Source of the DNA: Methanomassiliicoccaceae archaeon UBA370
GTDB lineage: Archaea; Thermoplasmatota; Thermoplasmata; Methanomassiliicoccales; Methanomethylophilaceae
DNA length: 64,000 nt
Direction of reading: 5' to 3'
NCBI GenBank assembly: GCA_002505345.1
Contig: DAUY01000013.1
Location: forward strand, 1-64,000
Part shown: positions 17,609 to 26,048 of the stretch, piece after piece
How positions within the stretch are numbered: position 1 is the stretch's first letter
Layout of the letters: each line of letters begins with the position of its first letter
Made by a program: the position numbers and the translations under genes
Notes under the pieces: generated by a model
What the model saw: the letters and a program-made list of their open reading frames with translations, nothing else
The model's database searches: none
What the model was told of the DNA's origin: nothing

Positions 17609-19540
17609 TCACTGTTCGAAGTCCTTGTCCGAATCCTCGGAGAAGTTGGCCGACGGACAGGGGCCGAAGCAATCCCTGCAGAATATGCATTCGTCCTCCT
17701 TTATCCGGACCTTTCCGTCCTCCATGAACAGGGCGCCGGGCCTGCATCTCGCGGCGCATAGGCCGCACCCGACGCATTGTTCCGCGCGCACTACGACCTG
17801 CCATGCCTGATATATGCGGTTTCTGGCGTCGTTCTCCACATTTCCTTTGGAAGTGATCGCCCCTTCCCGGTATATCGTGACGTAGTTGGCGGAGACGTAT
17901 TCGCCTTCGGGGTCCTCCTCGACCACCCATCCCAGCGCGTGGCAGAACGGGCTTATCTTCTTTATGTCGACGGGCCTCGACAGAGCCGCCTCGATGCTGA
18001 AGCCTATGGAGCATGGCGAGTATCCCTCCTGCACCCTGATCCTCAACGGTCCGTCATCTGCCTTAGCGGTCTGCTTCGTTATGTCGGATACTTTCTTCCC
18101 CGTCACCCTCTCGACCTCCTCGCGTACCGACGCAGGCGCATTCTTCCACCTCCATAGGCCGAATTTCTTCCATTCGGGAGGGAGGCCCCGGTCGTCCGCG
18201 TATTTGTCCAAGTAATCATTCCACTGTGAATATCTTGCGCTTTTTCCTTCGATCGCATCGAACTCCGCAAGGTCGGATGCAGGGCAGAGGAAGCATCCGA
18301 TCCTGTCCAGCCCCCTGGTGTACCAGACGTTGAAAGGCTCGTTCTTGCTGAAAATGTAGAGCCAAACGTGCATCGCCGACCAGTTCTGTATCGGCGAAGC
18401 CCCCAGCTGCCCCGGCGTCCAGGGATTTCTCCATATGCGCGGCTTGGCGTTCCTGGCCTCGGATTCGTATTTCCTCTGTCCGATGAACGAAAGGACCCCG
18501 TCCGGGAAATTCCTGTTGATGGCTCCCACCGTGGGCCCCAGTTTGTTGGTCTTGCAGCACCATCTGTAGTCTTTGGATGGAGGTCCGAAGTAAACGAGAT
18601 TTCCGAAGAACGCGTCCGTCGGCGCCTTCTCCTCGATGAGCTTCAGGCCGTGTCTCTCCACTGTGTCGTGGACGAATCTCACGGTCTCGTCGAACTCGAG
18701 GCCGGTGTCGACGAACAGCACGGGCAGTTCGAGTCCCGCATCCAGCGTAAGGAGCAGGCAGGCATGGCTGTCCTTTCCTCCGGAGAACGAGACGATAGCG
18801 GGAAGCTGGTTTTTCTCTATGGTGTTCTTTATGAAACCCACCGCTTCCTCCACTCTTTTTGCGATGATGCCCCTGTTTGCCTCGACCACGTCCTTCCAGT
18901 TGTGCTCCGCCAATCTTTCGAGCCGTTCCTCGGGTTTGTACCATCTTGGTTTCACCGCCACGCCCTTCCCGCCGACCATCTCTGCCGCGGGCATCTTGGC
19001 GCTGCCTGCGGCGACGACCTTCCCGTCCGCAGTGACGATCACCACTTCATCGCCTGCCTTCACTTCGGGATGGACGGAGTCTACTCCGGGCGCCATGAGA
19101 TTCTTGCTCTCCTGGACGAATCTGACGGCGCCGCCGTCGCAGACCACGAACCCTTTGCTGAGCACCCCTTCGAGGCGCATGGCGCCCTGCATCCTGAGTA
19201 TGCATTTCCATCCGGCTCCCAGATCGAATCTCATGGTCGCGATGACGGTCCCGTCGCATACTACCTCGTCCATGCGGTCGAGGCCGGGCACCTTGTTGAG
19301 GATGACCACATGTCCGTCGGGTACCACCGCCTTTCCGGTGCCCTCCCCGTAGGTTGCATCGATGACCGAACGGATGTTCTCTATGTCCCGGTCGAATGCG
19401 GGACGGGAGTCGGCAGGCGGGGTCAATGCAACTTCGTCCGTCCGGGCGCCGCATATCGGACAGTCCTTGCTCTCCATTATCGGAAGGTTGCATGCCCTGC
19501 ACCACCTGAGGTGGTTCTTTCCAAGTCTTACGGCAGCCAT
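17609..19540 (-). CDS. PAPS-reductase-family protein with PUA domain and ferredoxin tail
   Basis: A 643-residue multidomain protein. An N-terminal zinc ribbon (Cys14, Cys17, Cys27, Cys30) is followed by a PUA-like RNA-binding domain (about 60-195), then the adenylyl-sulfate/PAPS reductase PP-loop domain with SGGKDS at 253-258. Two C-terminal 4Fe-4S motifs follow (CVGCGLCAARC and CIFCRDCFGPC, about 588-625). This architecture is known from methanogens and suggests electron transfer to a sulfur or nucleotide chemistry site; the PUA domain hints at an RNA substrate. It leads the operon with cysE and cysS, so a role in sulfite/sulfide or thio-modification metabolism is likely but unproven. Confidence 0.88.
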   Translation of the reverse strand: MAAVRLGKNHLRWCRACNLPIMESKDCPICGARTDEVALTPPADSRPAFDRDIENIRSVIDATYGEGTGKAVVPDGHVVILNKVPGLDRMDEVVCDGTVIATMRFDLGAGWKCILRMQGAMRLEGVLSKGFVVCDGGAVRFVQESKNLMAPGVDSVHPEVKAGDEVVIVTADGKVVAAGSAKMPAAEMVGGKGVAVKPRWYKPEERLERLAEHNWKDVVEANRGIIAKRVEEAVGFIKNTIEKNQLPAIVSFSGGKDSHACLLLTLDAGLELPVLFVDTGLEFDETVRFVHDTVERHGLKLIEEKAPTDAFFGNLVYFGPPSKDYRWCCKTNKLGPTVGAINRNFPDGVLSFIGQRKYESEARNAKPRIWRNPWTPGQLGASPIQNWSAMHVWLYIFSKNEPFNVWYTRGLDRIGCFLCPASDLAEFDAIEGKSARYSQWNDYLDKYADDRGLPPEWKKFGLWRWKNAPASVREEVERVTGKKVSDITKQTAKADDGPLRIRVQEGYSPCSIGFSIEAALSRPVDIKKISPFCHALGWVVEEDPEGEYVSANYVTIYREGAITSKGNVENDARNRIYQAWQVVVRAEQCVGCGLCAARCRPGALFMEDGKVRIKEDECIFCRDCFGPCPSANFSEDSDKDFEQ

Positions 19541-19723
19541 ATTCCCGACCAGTGCCGCGGTCGTATTAATTTGCTTTTGTCGTATGCCCGGAGCCCGGGC
19601 GCCTCCCGCATGCGTCCGGTCTGCCGAACTCGGCGAAGGTATCGCACCTGCACCTATACTTCAGCTGCTTGAAACCGGACCGGAAACTGAGAAAAATAAG
19701 TTTTAGATGTTTGTAAATATAAT

Positions 19724-19747
19724 TTAATGTATATTATTATACATTAA
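19724..19747. promoter_or_regulatory. Perfect 10-bp-arm inverted repeat upstream of the OFA transporter
   Basis: TTAATGTATA (19724-19733) and TATACATTAA (19738-19747) are exact complements separated by TTAT. A further TTAATGTA half-site overlaps the right end. It lies 61 bp before the ATG at 19809 in a very AT-rich region. It is a good candidate for a dimeric regulator's operator. Confidence 0.55.
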
Positions 19748-19808
19748 TGTACTTAAATTATTATACTAATACGCACTTAAGGTTGCAAAAGCGATTGGAG
19801 ACGCCACA

Positions 19809-21029
19809 ATGGAAAGCAACGCACCACAGTCGAAGAAACGATATGCGATACTCGTCGCGGGAATGATAGTACAGCTATGCGCCGGGGTAATCTACATGTG
19901 GGCCGTGTTCAAGAATCCCGTTGCAGAATATCTGGAGAGGTCTCCGGCGGATATAGCCCTGGTATCGTCGGTCATGCTGTCGGCTTTCGTGATAGGGATA
20001 CTGTTCGGAGGGATGCTGCAGGACAGGCTTGGCCCCAGGCGCATCGCCGTACTGGGCAGTCTGACGATGTCGGGAGGGATATTGCTGACTTCGTTCGTCA
20101 CTCCCGGCTCGGCCGACCTGATATTCCTGACCTATGGGTTGATCGGAGGGCTCGGCGTGGGGATGGTGTACTCCTGCACCGTGGCATGCATACAGAAATG
20201 GTTCCCTGACAGGCGCGGTTTCGCCACCGGCGCGATGGTCGGGTCCTTCGGATTCTCGCTCGTGATATTCTCGCCGCTGGCAAACATCATGCTCTCGGAC
20301 GTCGGCGTGCCGGAGACGTTCATGATGTTCGGGGCCTCGTTCATGGCCATATGCGTGGCCGCGTCCCTTGCCCTGGCGGACCCCCCTGCGGGATACACCG
20401 TGCCCGGGGCTACCGCCAAGAGGAATACGGAGCAGAAGCAGTACACGCCGCGGGAGATGCTCGGCACGCGCACGTTCTACCTGATAGCGCTCTCGCTTTT
20501 CTTCGTGCTCCCGGCGTATTTCATACTCAATCCGCAGCTGGTCACGCTTGCAACGGAACGCGGTCTGGCAGATTATGCCGTCACAGGCGTGATGATAACC
20601 GGACTTTTCAGCGCCACAGGGCGCCTTCTGATAACCTGGCTGTCCGACAGGGCGGGACGGATGACCGCTCTGTTCCTGATAATAGCAATGACCGCCGCCG
20701 GCACGGTGACCCTCATATTCGCCGACGGGGTCCTGTTCCTCGTCTGCGTAGCGATAATCTCGCTTGCGTTCGGAGGCGCATCCGGAACGTATGCGGCTGT
20801 GACAGCTGACCATTTCGGAACGAAGAACATGGGGACCAACTACGGCCTTGTGACGCTTGGTTTCGGAGCCTCTGCACTTCTGTTCCCGTTCCTCTCCAAG
20901 ATACTGTCGGGTTCCGGCGACCTTACGCCGGCATTCGCAGTAGCAACGGCCACCTGCGCCGCGGCGTTCGTGCTGGTGCTGCTACTGAGGGCGGCCGACA
21001 GGAAAGCGGCGTCCTGCGGAAGCGCTTGA
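19809..21029 (+). CDS. MFS transporter, oxalate/formate antiporter (OFA) family
   Basis: A 406-residue inner-membrane carrier with about twelve hydrophobic helices. The first helix (AGMIVQLCAGVIYMWAVFKNPV) and the loop GGMLQDRLGPRR are typical of the OFA group, whose members exchange small organic acids such as oxalate, formate or lactate; substrate unknown here. A cytoplasmic loop with charged residues (about 198-215) splits the two six-helix halves. The upstream 268-bp region is AT-rich and contains a perfect inverted repeat (19724-19747), so expression is probably controlled. Its stop is followed by a 12-bp palindrome and then an aminotransferase gene. Confidence 0.9.
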   Translation: MESNAPQSKKRYAILVAGMIVQLCAGVIYMWAVFKNPVAEYLERSPADIALVSSVMLSAFVIGILFGGMLQDRLGPRRIAVLGSLTMSGGILLTSFVTPGSADLIFLTYGLIGGLGVGMVYSCTVACIQKWFPDRRGFATGAMVGSFGFSLVIFSPLANIMLSDVGVPETFMMFGASFMAICVAASLALADPPAGYTVPGATAKRNTEQKQYTPREMLGTRTFYLIALSLFFVLPAYFILNPQLVTLATERGLADYAVTGVMITGLFSATGRLLITWLSDRAGRMTALFLIIAMTAAGTVTLIFADGVLFLVCVAIISLAFGGASGTYAAVTADHFGTKNMGTNYGLVTLGFGASALLFPFLSKILSGSGDLTPAFAVATATCAAAFVLVLLLRAADRKAASCGSA

Positions 21030-21040
21030 ACGTTAACGTT
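21029..21040. promoter_or_regulatory. 12-bp palindrome before the aminotransferase gene
   Basis: AACGTTAACGTT is fully self-complementary and is followed directly by a TATA-like AATAGTTAAAA. Its position about 40 bp before the start at 21080 fits an operator or BRE-overlapping site. Confidence 0.35.
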
Positions 21041-21079
21041 AATAGTTAAAAACGTCGTGCAGTGGGAGAAGGTACCGCG

Positions 21080-22285
21080 ATGAGGAAGATGATCAGGGCT
21101 TCAAGAAGGTCGATGGGGATGGACTACGCCATACGCGAGGTCAACGTCCCGGCCGAAGAGGCCGAAAAGGCCGGCAAGAAATTGATCGGCCTCAACATAG
21201 GCGACCCCAACAAGTGGGACTTTCAGACGCCCGAGTATTTCAAGGAGAAGCTGAGAAGGGCGGTGGACGAGACCGATAACGGTTACGGAAACTCCCAAGG
21301 CAATGTGGACTTCAGAGAGGCGATCGTCGACCGAGAGTTCGAGAAGCACGGGGTCAGGATAACACCGGAAGACGTCTACGTGAGCGCAGGCGTCAGCGAA
21401 GGCATCAACGCACTGATGGGCACGTTGCTGGAACCGGGAGACGAGGTCCTTGTTCCCGGGCCCGGGTATCCTTCCTACGCGCAGTACATAGGATTCTACG
21501 AAGGGCGCACCGTCCCATACAGGCAGATCGAGGAAGAGGAATGGGCTCCGGACGTGGACATGATACGGAAGAGGATCACCAACCGCACAAAGGCGTTGGT
21601 GATGATAAATCCGAACAACCCCACCGGAGCAGAATACGAGATGAAGGACATCAAGGAGATAGGCGACCTGTGCGCCGAGTACCAGATACCGCTGATTTCC
21701 GACGAGATATACGATAAGCTTGCGTTCGACGGGGACTTCTTCTCCGCTTCGAGGCTCAAGAGCGATGTACCCAGAATAATAATGAACGGATTCTCGAAGG
21801 TCAACCTCATGCCGGGCTGGAGGGTCGGATATTTCTACATAATGGACGAAACGGGCCTGATGGACGAGATACGCGAGGGCGTCATGAAGCAGTTCCGGGC
21901 ACGCATATGCTCGAACGTGCCGTGCCAGGAGGCGGCCAAAGCGTCGCTCCAGGGGCCTCAAGACTACATAGAGGATATGAACCGCAAGTTGAAGAAGCGC
22001 GCGGACTTCTCTTACAAAAGGCTCAACGAGATCGACGGCATCGAGACCAGAAGGGCCCACGGCGCGCTTTACATGTTCCCGCATGTGGACCTGAGGGGAC
22101 GCTGGAAGACCGACAAGGATTTCGTTCTCGACCTGATAAAGGAAGAGGGCGTGGTGCTCGTCCACGGTTCCGGGTTCTGCAAGGAGTTCGGGAACGACCA
22201 TTTCAGGACGATACTCCTACCTCCGCTGGAAACCCTGGAAGAAGCCTACGATAAATTGGAAAAGTTCATGGCCAGGCACAAGTGA
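21080..22285 (+). CDS. PLP-dependent aminotransferase, class I
   Basis: A 401-residue fold-type I aminotransferase. Lys240 in NGFSKVNLMPGWRVGY binds PLP, NPNNPTG is at 177-183, and the SDEIYDKL segment holds the conserved Asp/Tyr. The sequence resembles archaeal alanine/aspartate-type aminotransferases; exact specificity cannot be read. The ATG at 21080 with GGGAGAAGG upstream is preferred over the GTG at 21062. It has its own probable promoter in the 50-bp gap after the OFA carrier. Confidence 0.92.
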   Translation: MRKMIRASRRSMGMDYAIREVNVPAEEAEKAGKKLIGLNIGDPNKWDFQTPEYFKEKLRRAVDETDNGYGNSQGNVDFREAIVDREFEKHGVRITPEDVYVSAGVSEGINALMGTLLEPGDEVLVPGPGYPSYAQYIGFYEGRTVPYRQIEEEEWAPDVDMIRKRITNRTKALVMINPNNPTGAEYEMKDIKEIGDLCAEYQIPLISDEIYDKLAFDGDFFSASRLKSDVPRIIMNGFSKVNLMPGWRVGYFYIMDETGLMDEIREGVMKQFRARICSNVPCQEAAKASLQGPQDYIEDMNRKLKKRADFSYKRLNEIDGIETRRAHGALYMFPHVDLRGRWKTDKDFVLDLIKEEGVVLVHGSGFCKEFGNDHFRTILLPPLETLEEAYDKLEKFMARHK

Positions 22286-22345
22286 GGGCCCGGGGCAGCG
22301 CCCGTCATTCCAACGGAAGGCGGCCCAGCGATGCGCAAGGTCTTG

Positions 22346-22354
22346 TTAAAATAT
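22346..22354 (+). promoter_or_regulatory. TATA box of the nitroreductase gene
   Basis: TTAAAATAT is centred 25 nt before the ATG at 22375, with no ribosome-binding site between, so the transcript is probably leaderless. This supports the short start over the longer frame from 22282. Confidence 0.5.
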
Positions 22355-22374
22355 CTGTAACACGTTCGATTTCC

Positions 22375-22899
22375 ATGGACTTCACCGAGATTGCCGAGAA
22401 GAGGCAGAGCTGCCGTTCTTACGATCCAGCGAGGACCGTGGAGAAAGAGAGGCTGGATTCATGTCTGGAGGCGGCAAGGCTCGCGCCTTCCGCGTGCAAC
22501 GCGCAACCCTTCACCATGTACGCTGTAACGGGAGATAAGGCGAAGGAGCTATCCGACCACAAGAACTCCGGGATGGGAAAGTTCGTGGAGGACTGCTCCA
22601 CTTTCGTTGTGTTCGTCGAAGACAGCTACAACGCCATGGCAAAGACCGGGTCGGTGCTGACAGGTCTGGACTACAGATCGATAGATATCGGCATAGCATG
22701 CGCTTACCTGACCGCCGAGGCCACGGAACAGGGACTCGACACGTGCATAATGGCATATTTCAGCAACAAGAAGGTCCAGGAGATCCTAGGGACAAGGAAG
22801 AAGATAATGCTGGTCGTTGCTTTCGGATACCGCAAGGCCGACGACCCCCAGAGGCCGAAGAAAAGAAAGTCCGCGGACGAGATCGTCAAAAAGATATGA
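22375..22899 (+). CDS. Nitroreductase-family flavoprotein
   Basis: A 174-residue FMN-dependent oxidoreductase of the nitroreductase fold. The N-terminal RQSCRSYDP matches the FMN-phosphate-binding RRSxRxF motif, and ARLAPSACNAQPF is the second conserved segment. The dimerization helix region (DIGIACAYLTAEATEQGLDT) is present. It is short for the family, and physiological substrates are unknown. The ATG at 22375 lies 25 nt after a TATA box. Confidence 0.88.
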   Translation: MDFTEIAEKRQSCRSYDPARTVEKERLDSCLEAARLAPSACNAQPFTMYAVTGDKAKELSDHKNSGMGKFVEDCSTFVVFVEDSYNAMAKTGSVLTGLDYRSIDIGIACAYLTAEATEQGLDTCIMAYFSNKKVQEILGTRKKIMLVVAFGYRKADDPQRPKKRKSADEIVKKI

Positions 22900-23097
22900 A
22901 TCTCCGACATCGGGGCAGGGGCGCAGGTTTTCCCGATGGAGTTTATGATTTCCTGTGCTTGAACATCAGGTGCGTCGCGGCATACGATGCCCTCAGGGGC
23001 GTTGGTCAAGAGGTTTTAAATAACAGCCTATGCTAAACCGCCTGAAATATACAGGTCCTTTGTTTTGCGGGCTTTTAATATTTAGGAATGAAGGATC

Positions 23098-24621
23098 ATG
23101 ACAGGTTTTGAAGATCTAGGATTAGACGTAACACTTTTGAAAGCGATATCGGACATGGGCTGGAACATGCCGACTCCGATACAGACCGAAGCGGTGCCCG
23201 CCGGTCTTGCAGGCAGAGATATATTCGCCCAGGCGCAGACAGGTACCGGAAAGACAGGGACCTATGCTCTGATCATAATGGGGCGCACCGAGTCCGGGTC
23301 CAAAAAACCCACATCGCTGGTCCTCGCCCCCACGAGGGAGCTTGCCACTCAGGTGGAGAACGAGATTTACAAGCTCTCCAAATACACCGGGCACAGGAGC
23401 ATCTCCATTTACGGAGGGGCGAGCATAGGCGACCAGACCTATGGGCTCAGAAAAGGGGTCGACATAGTCGTAGGCACCCCCGGAAGGCTTAAGGATATGA
23501 TCACCCGCGGAGCGCTCGACCTCTCCGAGATCACCGAAGTTGTACTCGACGAGGCGGACCGCATGCTGGATATGGGATTCGCCGACGAACTCGATTTCAT
23601 AATGGACGCAGTTCCAAAAGACAGGCACACCCTTCTCTTCTCGGCAACCATGGCAGAAAGCATAAAACGCATCGCGTTCAACAGGATGCAGGACCCAATG
23701 GAGATCAGTGTGTCCAGGGACGAACCCGTCTCAGACCTCGTGACCCAGTACTGGGTCCCTATGTCGAGAGGCGCCAAGATGGAGAGGCTCGAATCGATCC
23801 TCACGAACGGGTGCCCGAAGACGGTCGTGTTCTGCCAGACCAAAAAAATGGTCGACACGCTTGCGGACGAGATGTACCAGAGGATAAAGGTCGGCACCCT
23901 GCATGGCGATATGCCCCAGGCCAAGAGGGAAAGGACGATAAGAAGCTTCAGGAACAACCGCTTCCAGGTCCTTATAGCAACAGACGTCGCCGCAAGGGGG
24001 CTGGACATCAACAACATAGATCTCGTCGTAAATTTCGATGTGCCGATGGACTCCGAGAACTACCTTCACAGGATCGGACGCACCGGACGAGCAGGTAAAG
24101 AGGGTATAGCCGTTTCGTTCGTAACCAAACAGGAAGAATACCACATAAGGCAGTACGAAAGGGAGACGGGCAAGAAGATACTCAAGGTAAGGGCGGACGA
24201 GATCCCATCCGCCGGCACGATGGTCATCGAGGACCAGGTCAGGGCCCCGGCGAAGGCTCAGAGGCAGTTCGCCACCGTTCCGATAAACGAATCCAAGAAA
24301 CCCGTAAGGCCGGTGATTGCCACGACGGAAGACGGGAAGAAGATGGTGGTTCTGCAGATAAACCTCGGACGCGACGACGGCTTCAGCAAGACCCAGATCT
24401 CGGACCTTGTAAAACGCGTAGGTAAGCTGGAGGATGTTTTCGTCGGCAACGTGGGGCTGGGAAGGTCCAAATCATTTATCGAGATCCGCGAGGACAGGAG
24501 CGACCGCACGATGGCGACCATGTCAGAGTACCGCCATAAGAAGAAGGAAGTGCTGATGGAGCCTGCGGATAAGAAGGCCAAATATCAGGAGAAGAGGCAC
24601 AAAAGCTACGGGCAGTACTGA
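23098..24621 (+). CDS. DEAD-box RNA helicase with DbpA-type RNA-binding domain
   Basis: A 507-residue ATP-dependent RNA helicase. Motif I is AQTGTGKT (45-52), PTRELA is at about 78-83, motif II is DEAD (151-154), SAT is at 182-184, and ATDVAARGLD and HRIGRTGR are in the second RecA domain. A C-terminal RRM-like DbpA/CsdA domain (about 405-475) suggests structured RNA such as rRNA as substrate. The 200-bp leader region contains two TATA-like elements (near 23010 and 23073), so two transcript starts are possible. A bidirectional terminator at 24695-24730 separates it from convergent ribH. Confidence 0.95.
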   Translation: MTGFEDLGLDVTLLKAISDMGWNMPTPIQTEAVPAGLAGRDIFAQAQTGTGKTGTYALIIMGRTESGSKKPTSLVLAPTRELATQVENEIYKLSKYTGHRSISIYGGASIGDQTYGLRKGVDIVVGTPGRLKDMITRGALDLSEITEVVLDEADRMLDMGFADELDFIMDAVPKDRHTLLFSATMAESIKRIAFNRMQDPMEISVSRDEPVSDLVTQYWVPMSRGAKMERLESILTNGCPKTVVFCQTKKMVDTLADEMYQRIKVGTLHGDMPQAKRERTIRSFRNNRFQVLIATDVAARGLDINNIDLVVNFDVPMDSENYLHRIGRTGRAGKEGIAVSFVTKQEEYHIRQYERETGKKILKVRADEIPSAGTMVIEDQVRAPAKAQRQFATVPINESKKPVRPVIATTEDGKKMVVLQINLGRDDGFSKTQISDLVKRVGKLEDVFVGNVGLGRSKSFIEIREDRSDRTMATMSEYRHKKKEVLMEPADKKAKYQEKRHKSYGQY

Positions 24622-24694
24622 TCCTGCCCATTTTTTCTTCCCGTCTTAAAAAGCGGCAATGCCCCCCGGACACCGGAGGGCGGCTGAAAAACGT

Positions 24695-24730
24695 CCGTCA
24701 GCCATAGGGAAATGCCCTATGGCATGACGG
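24695..24730. terminator. Bidirectional terminator between helicase and ribH
   Basis: CCGTCA-G-CCATAGGG (24695-24709) pairs with CCCTATGG-CA-TGACGG (24715-24730), giving a stem of 14 pairs with small bulges. TTTAAACTTT follows on the plus strand, and ribH ends just beyond it. A weaker GC hairpin lies at about 24661-24681. Confidence 0.6.
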
Positions 24731-24731
24731 T

Positions 24732-25148
24732 TTAAACTTTCTCGAGCCTCTGAAGCATCTTCACGACGGAATCGACGGCGTCGCGCCCCTTCTCGATCCT
24801 GTCCATGGCCTGCAGCTGGGTCTCTCCCGGACCGGATACTCCGAGGGCAATGGGCTTGTTGTAGTCCAGGGAAAGGTCGGTGATCTTCCTCGCCGCCTGT
24901 GCGATTATGACCTGGTCATGGTCTGTTTCCCCTTTGATCACGGCACCGATGGTGATAACCGCGTCGATGTCGTCCTGTTCTGCCAGTTTTTTGACCGCCA
25001 GTGGCATGTCGTAAACACCGGGTACGAATATCTCCTTGGTTATCTTCACGCCCAAGAACTCAGCCTCTGCCTTTGCTCTCTCGATCATCATCGATGTGAC
25101 GTCGAAGTTGAACTCGGCAGCCACCATCCCAATCCTGTACTCTTTCAT
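24732..25148 (-). CDS. ribH: 6,7-dimethyl-8-ribityllumazine synthase
   Basis: A 138-residue lumazine synthase, which joins the ribityl-uracil intermediate with dihydroxybutanone phosphate. The core segments EFN, VPGVYDMPLAVKKL, TIGAVIKGETDHDQ (with the catalytic His) and GVSGPGETQ match the family. It is the last gene of the riboflavin operon, 4 nt after ribC. A GAGGTG ribosome-binding site precedes its ATG. The TAA stop borders the bidirectional terminator. Confidence 0.96.
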   Translation of the reverse strand: MKEYRIGMVAAEFNFDVTSMMIERAKAEAEFLGVKITKEIFVPGVYDMPLAVKKLAEQDDIDAVITIGAVIKGETDHDQVIIAQAARKITDLSLDYNKPIALGVSGPGETQLQAMDRIEKGRDAVDSVVKMLQRLEKV

Positions 25149-25152
25149 TTTT

Positions 25153-25623
25153 TCACCTCATCCTTACGGGTCCAGCGTCTTTGAATCCCTGTCTCTGGCC
25201 GGTGCCCGCCTGGGCGGTCATCCTTTCCGGGTGGAAGAGAAGGTTGTACGCGTTCGCGGCGTGTTCCCTGGTCCTCGCATCCGCCAGGGCGGCCAGCTCC
25301 CTGTCGTCTTCGGCCTCGTCGATGTGGACGAAAACCTCGATAATGTGCTTGTTGGTCATAAGTTGGGCGCGTATCAGCCCTGTCGACGCCTCGTGGGCGC
25401 ACATCTTATCTTTCTCTTTCGGTCCCGGCATGCCTAGGGCCATCACGATGTCGCATTTCTGCTCCTCGATGAGCTTCTTGCACGCGACCGGCAGGTCCTT
25501 CACTCCGGGAACCGTATACCTGACTACCCTGTATCCCGTGCCGGTCCTGCCGAGTTCGTCTATTGCCGCCTTCCCCATGTCGTAACGGGCAAAGGTGGTG
25601 TCTGCGATGCCTATCAGCTTCAT
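25153..25623 (-). CDS. ribC: Archaeal riboflavin synthase
   Basis: A 156-residue archaeal-type riboflavin synthase, a paralogue of lumazine synthase that is unrelated to bacterial RibE. It dismutates two lumazines to riboflavin. GIADTTFARYDMG at the N-terminus, YTVPGVKDLPVACKKL and MALGMPGPKEKDK are diagnostic. The ATG at 25623 overlaps the ribL stop (ATGA, 4 nt). The tail after about residue 140 (TAQAGTGQRQGF) is longer than the fold needs. Confidence 0.94.
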   Translation of the reverse strand: MKLIGIADTTFARYDMGKAAIDELGRTGTGYRVVRYTVPGVKDLPVACKKLIEEQKCDIVMALGMPGPKEKDKMCAHEASTGLIRAQLMTNKHIIEVFVHIDEAEDDRELAALADARTREHAANAYNLLFHPERMTAQAGTGQRQGFKDAGPVRMR

Positions 25624-26048
25624 ACCTTGTCCTCCATGGAGTTGATTTTGCTTATTATGCGCCGGGTCGCGGCCAGGTCTTCGGCGCATTCGGTGGCCCT
25701 GCAGACCCTGATGCCCCTGAGACCGTGGGCCTCGAGGCTCTTCGACAGGTCCTCCTCTTTGAAGTGCTGGTCGAATCCGAGCACGATCACATCGGGGTCT
25801 ATCTCGCGGACGGTCTCGAATATGTCCCCGTCCTTCCCGACCACGGCCCTGTCCACAGGTTTCAGCGAACCGACTATGCGGACCCTCATGCCCTCGGGCG
25901 TAACAGGCTCGTGCTTCCTTCGTCTGACGGTGTTGTCGCATGCGACAACGACCACCAGCTCGTCGCCCATGGACCTGGCCTGCTCCAGATAGGATATGTG
26001 GCCTGTATGTATTATATCGAAGACCCCGGACGCCATGACCCTTGTCAT
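25620..26048 (-). CDS. ribL: Archaeal FAD synthase (cytidylyltransferase family)
   Basis: A 142-residue nucleotidyltransferase that adenylates FMN to FAD. It shows ASGVFDIIHTGHISYLEQA, which carries the HxGH motif, and the RRxK segment TVRRRKHEPV. A C-terminal Cys-containing region (CRATECAED) is typical of RibL. The ATG at 26048 shares one base with the ribB stop (TGATG). It is the second gene of ribB-ribL-ribC-ribH. Confidence 0.93.
   Translation of the reverse strand: MTRVMASGVFDIIHTGHISYLEQARSMGDELVVVVACDNTVRRRKHEPVTPEGMRVRIVGSLKPVDRAVVGKDGDIFETVREIDPDVIVLGFDQHFKEEDLSKSLEAHGLRGIRVCRATECAEDLAATRRIISKINSMEDKV

Noticed and set aside
18368..19672. 434-codon frame antisense to the PAPS-reductase-like gene
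   Set aside because: No domain features; the minus-strand protein has zinc, PP-loop and Fe-S motifs.
21101..22201. 366-codon frame antisense to the aminotransferase
   Set aside because: The plus-strand frame has intact PLP motifs; the antisense translation has no recognisable pattern.
22908..22938. CATCGGG...CCCGATG inverted repeat after the nitroreductase gene
   Set aside because: Seventeen-base loop with no T-tract after the stem; too weak to call a terminator.
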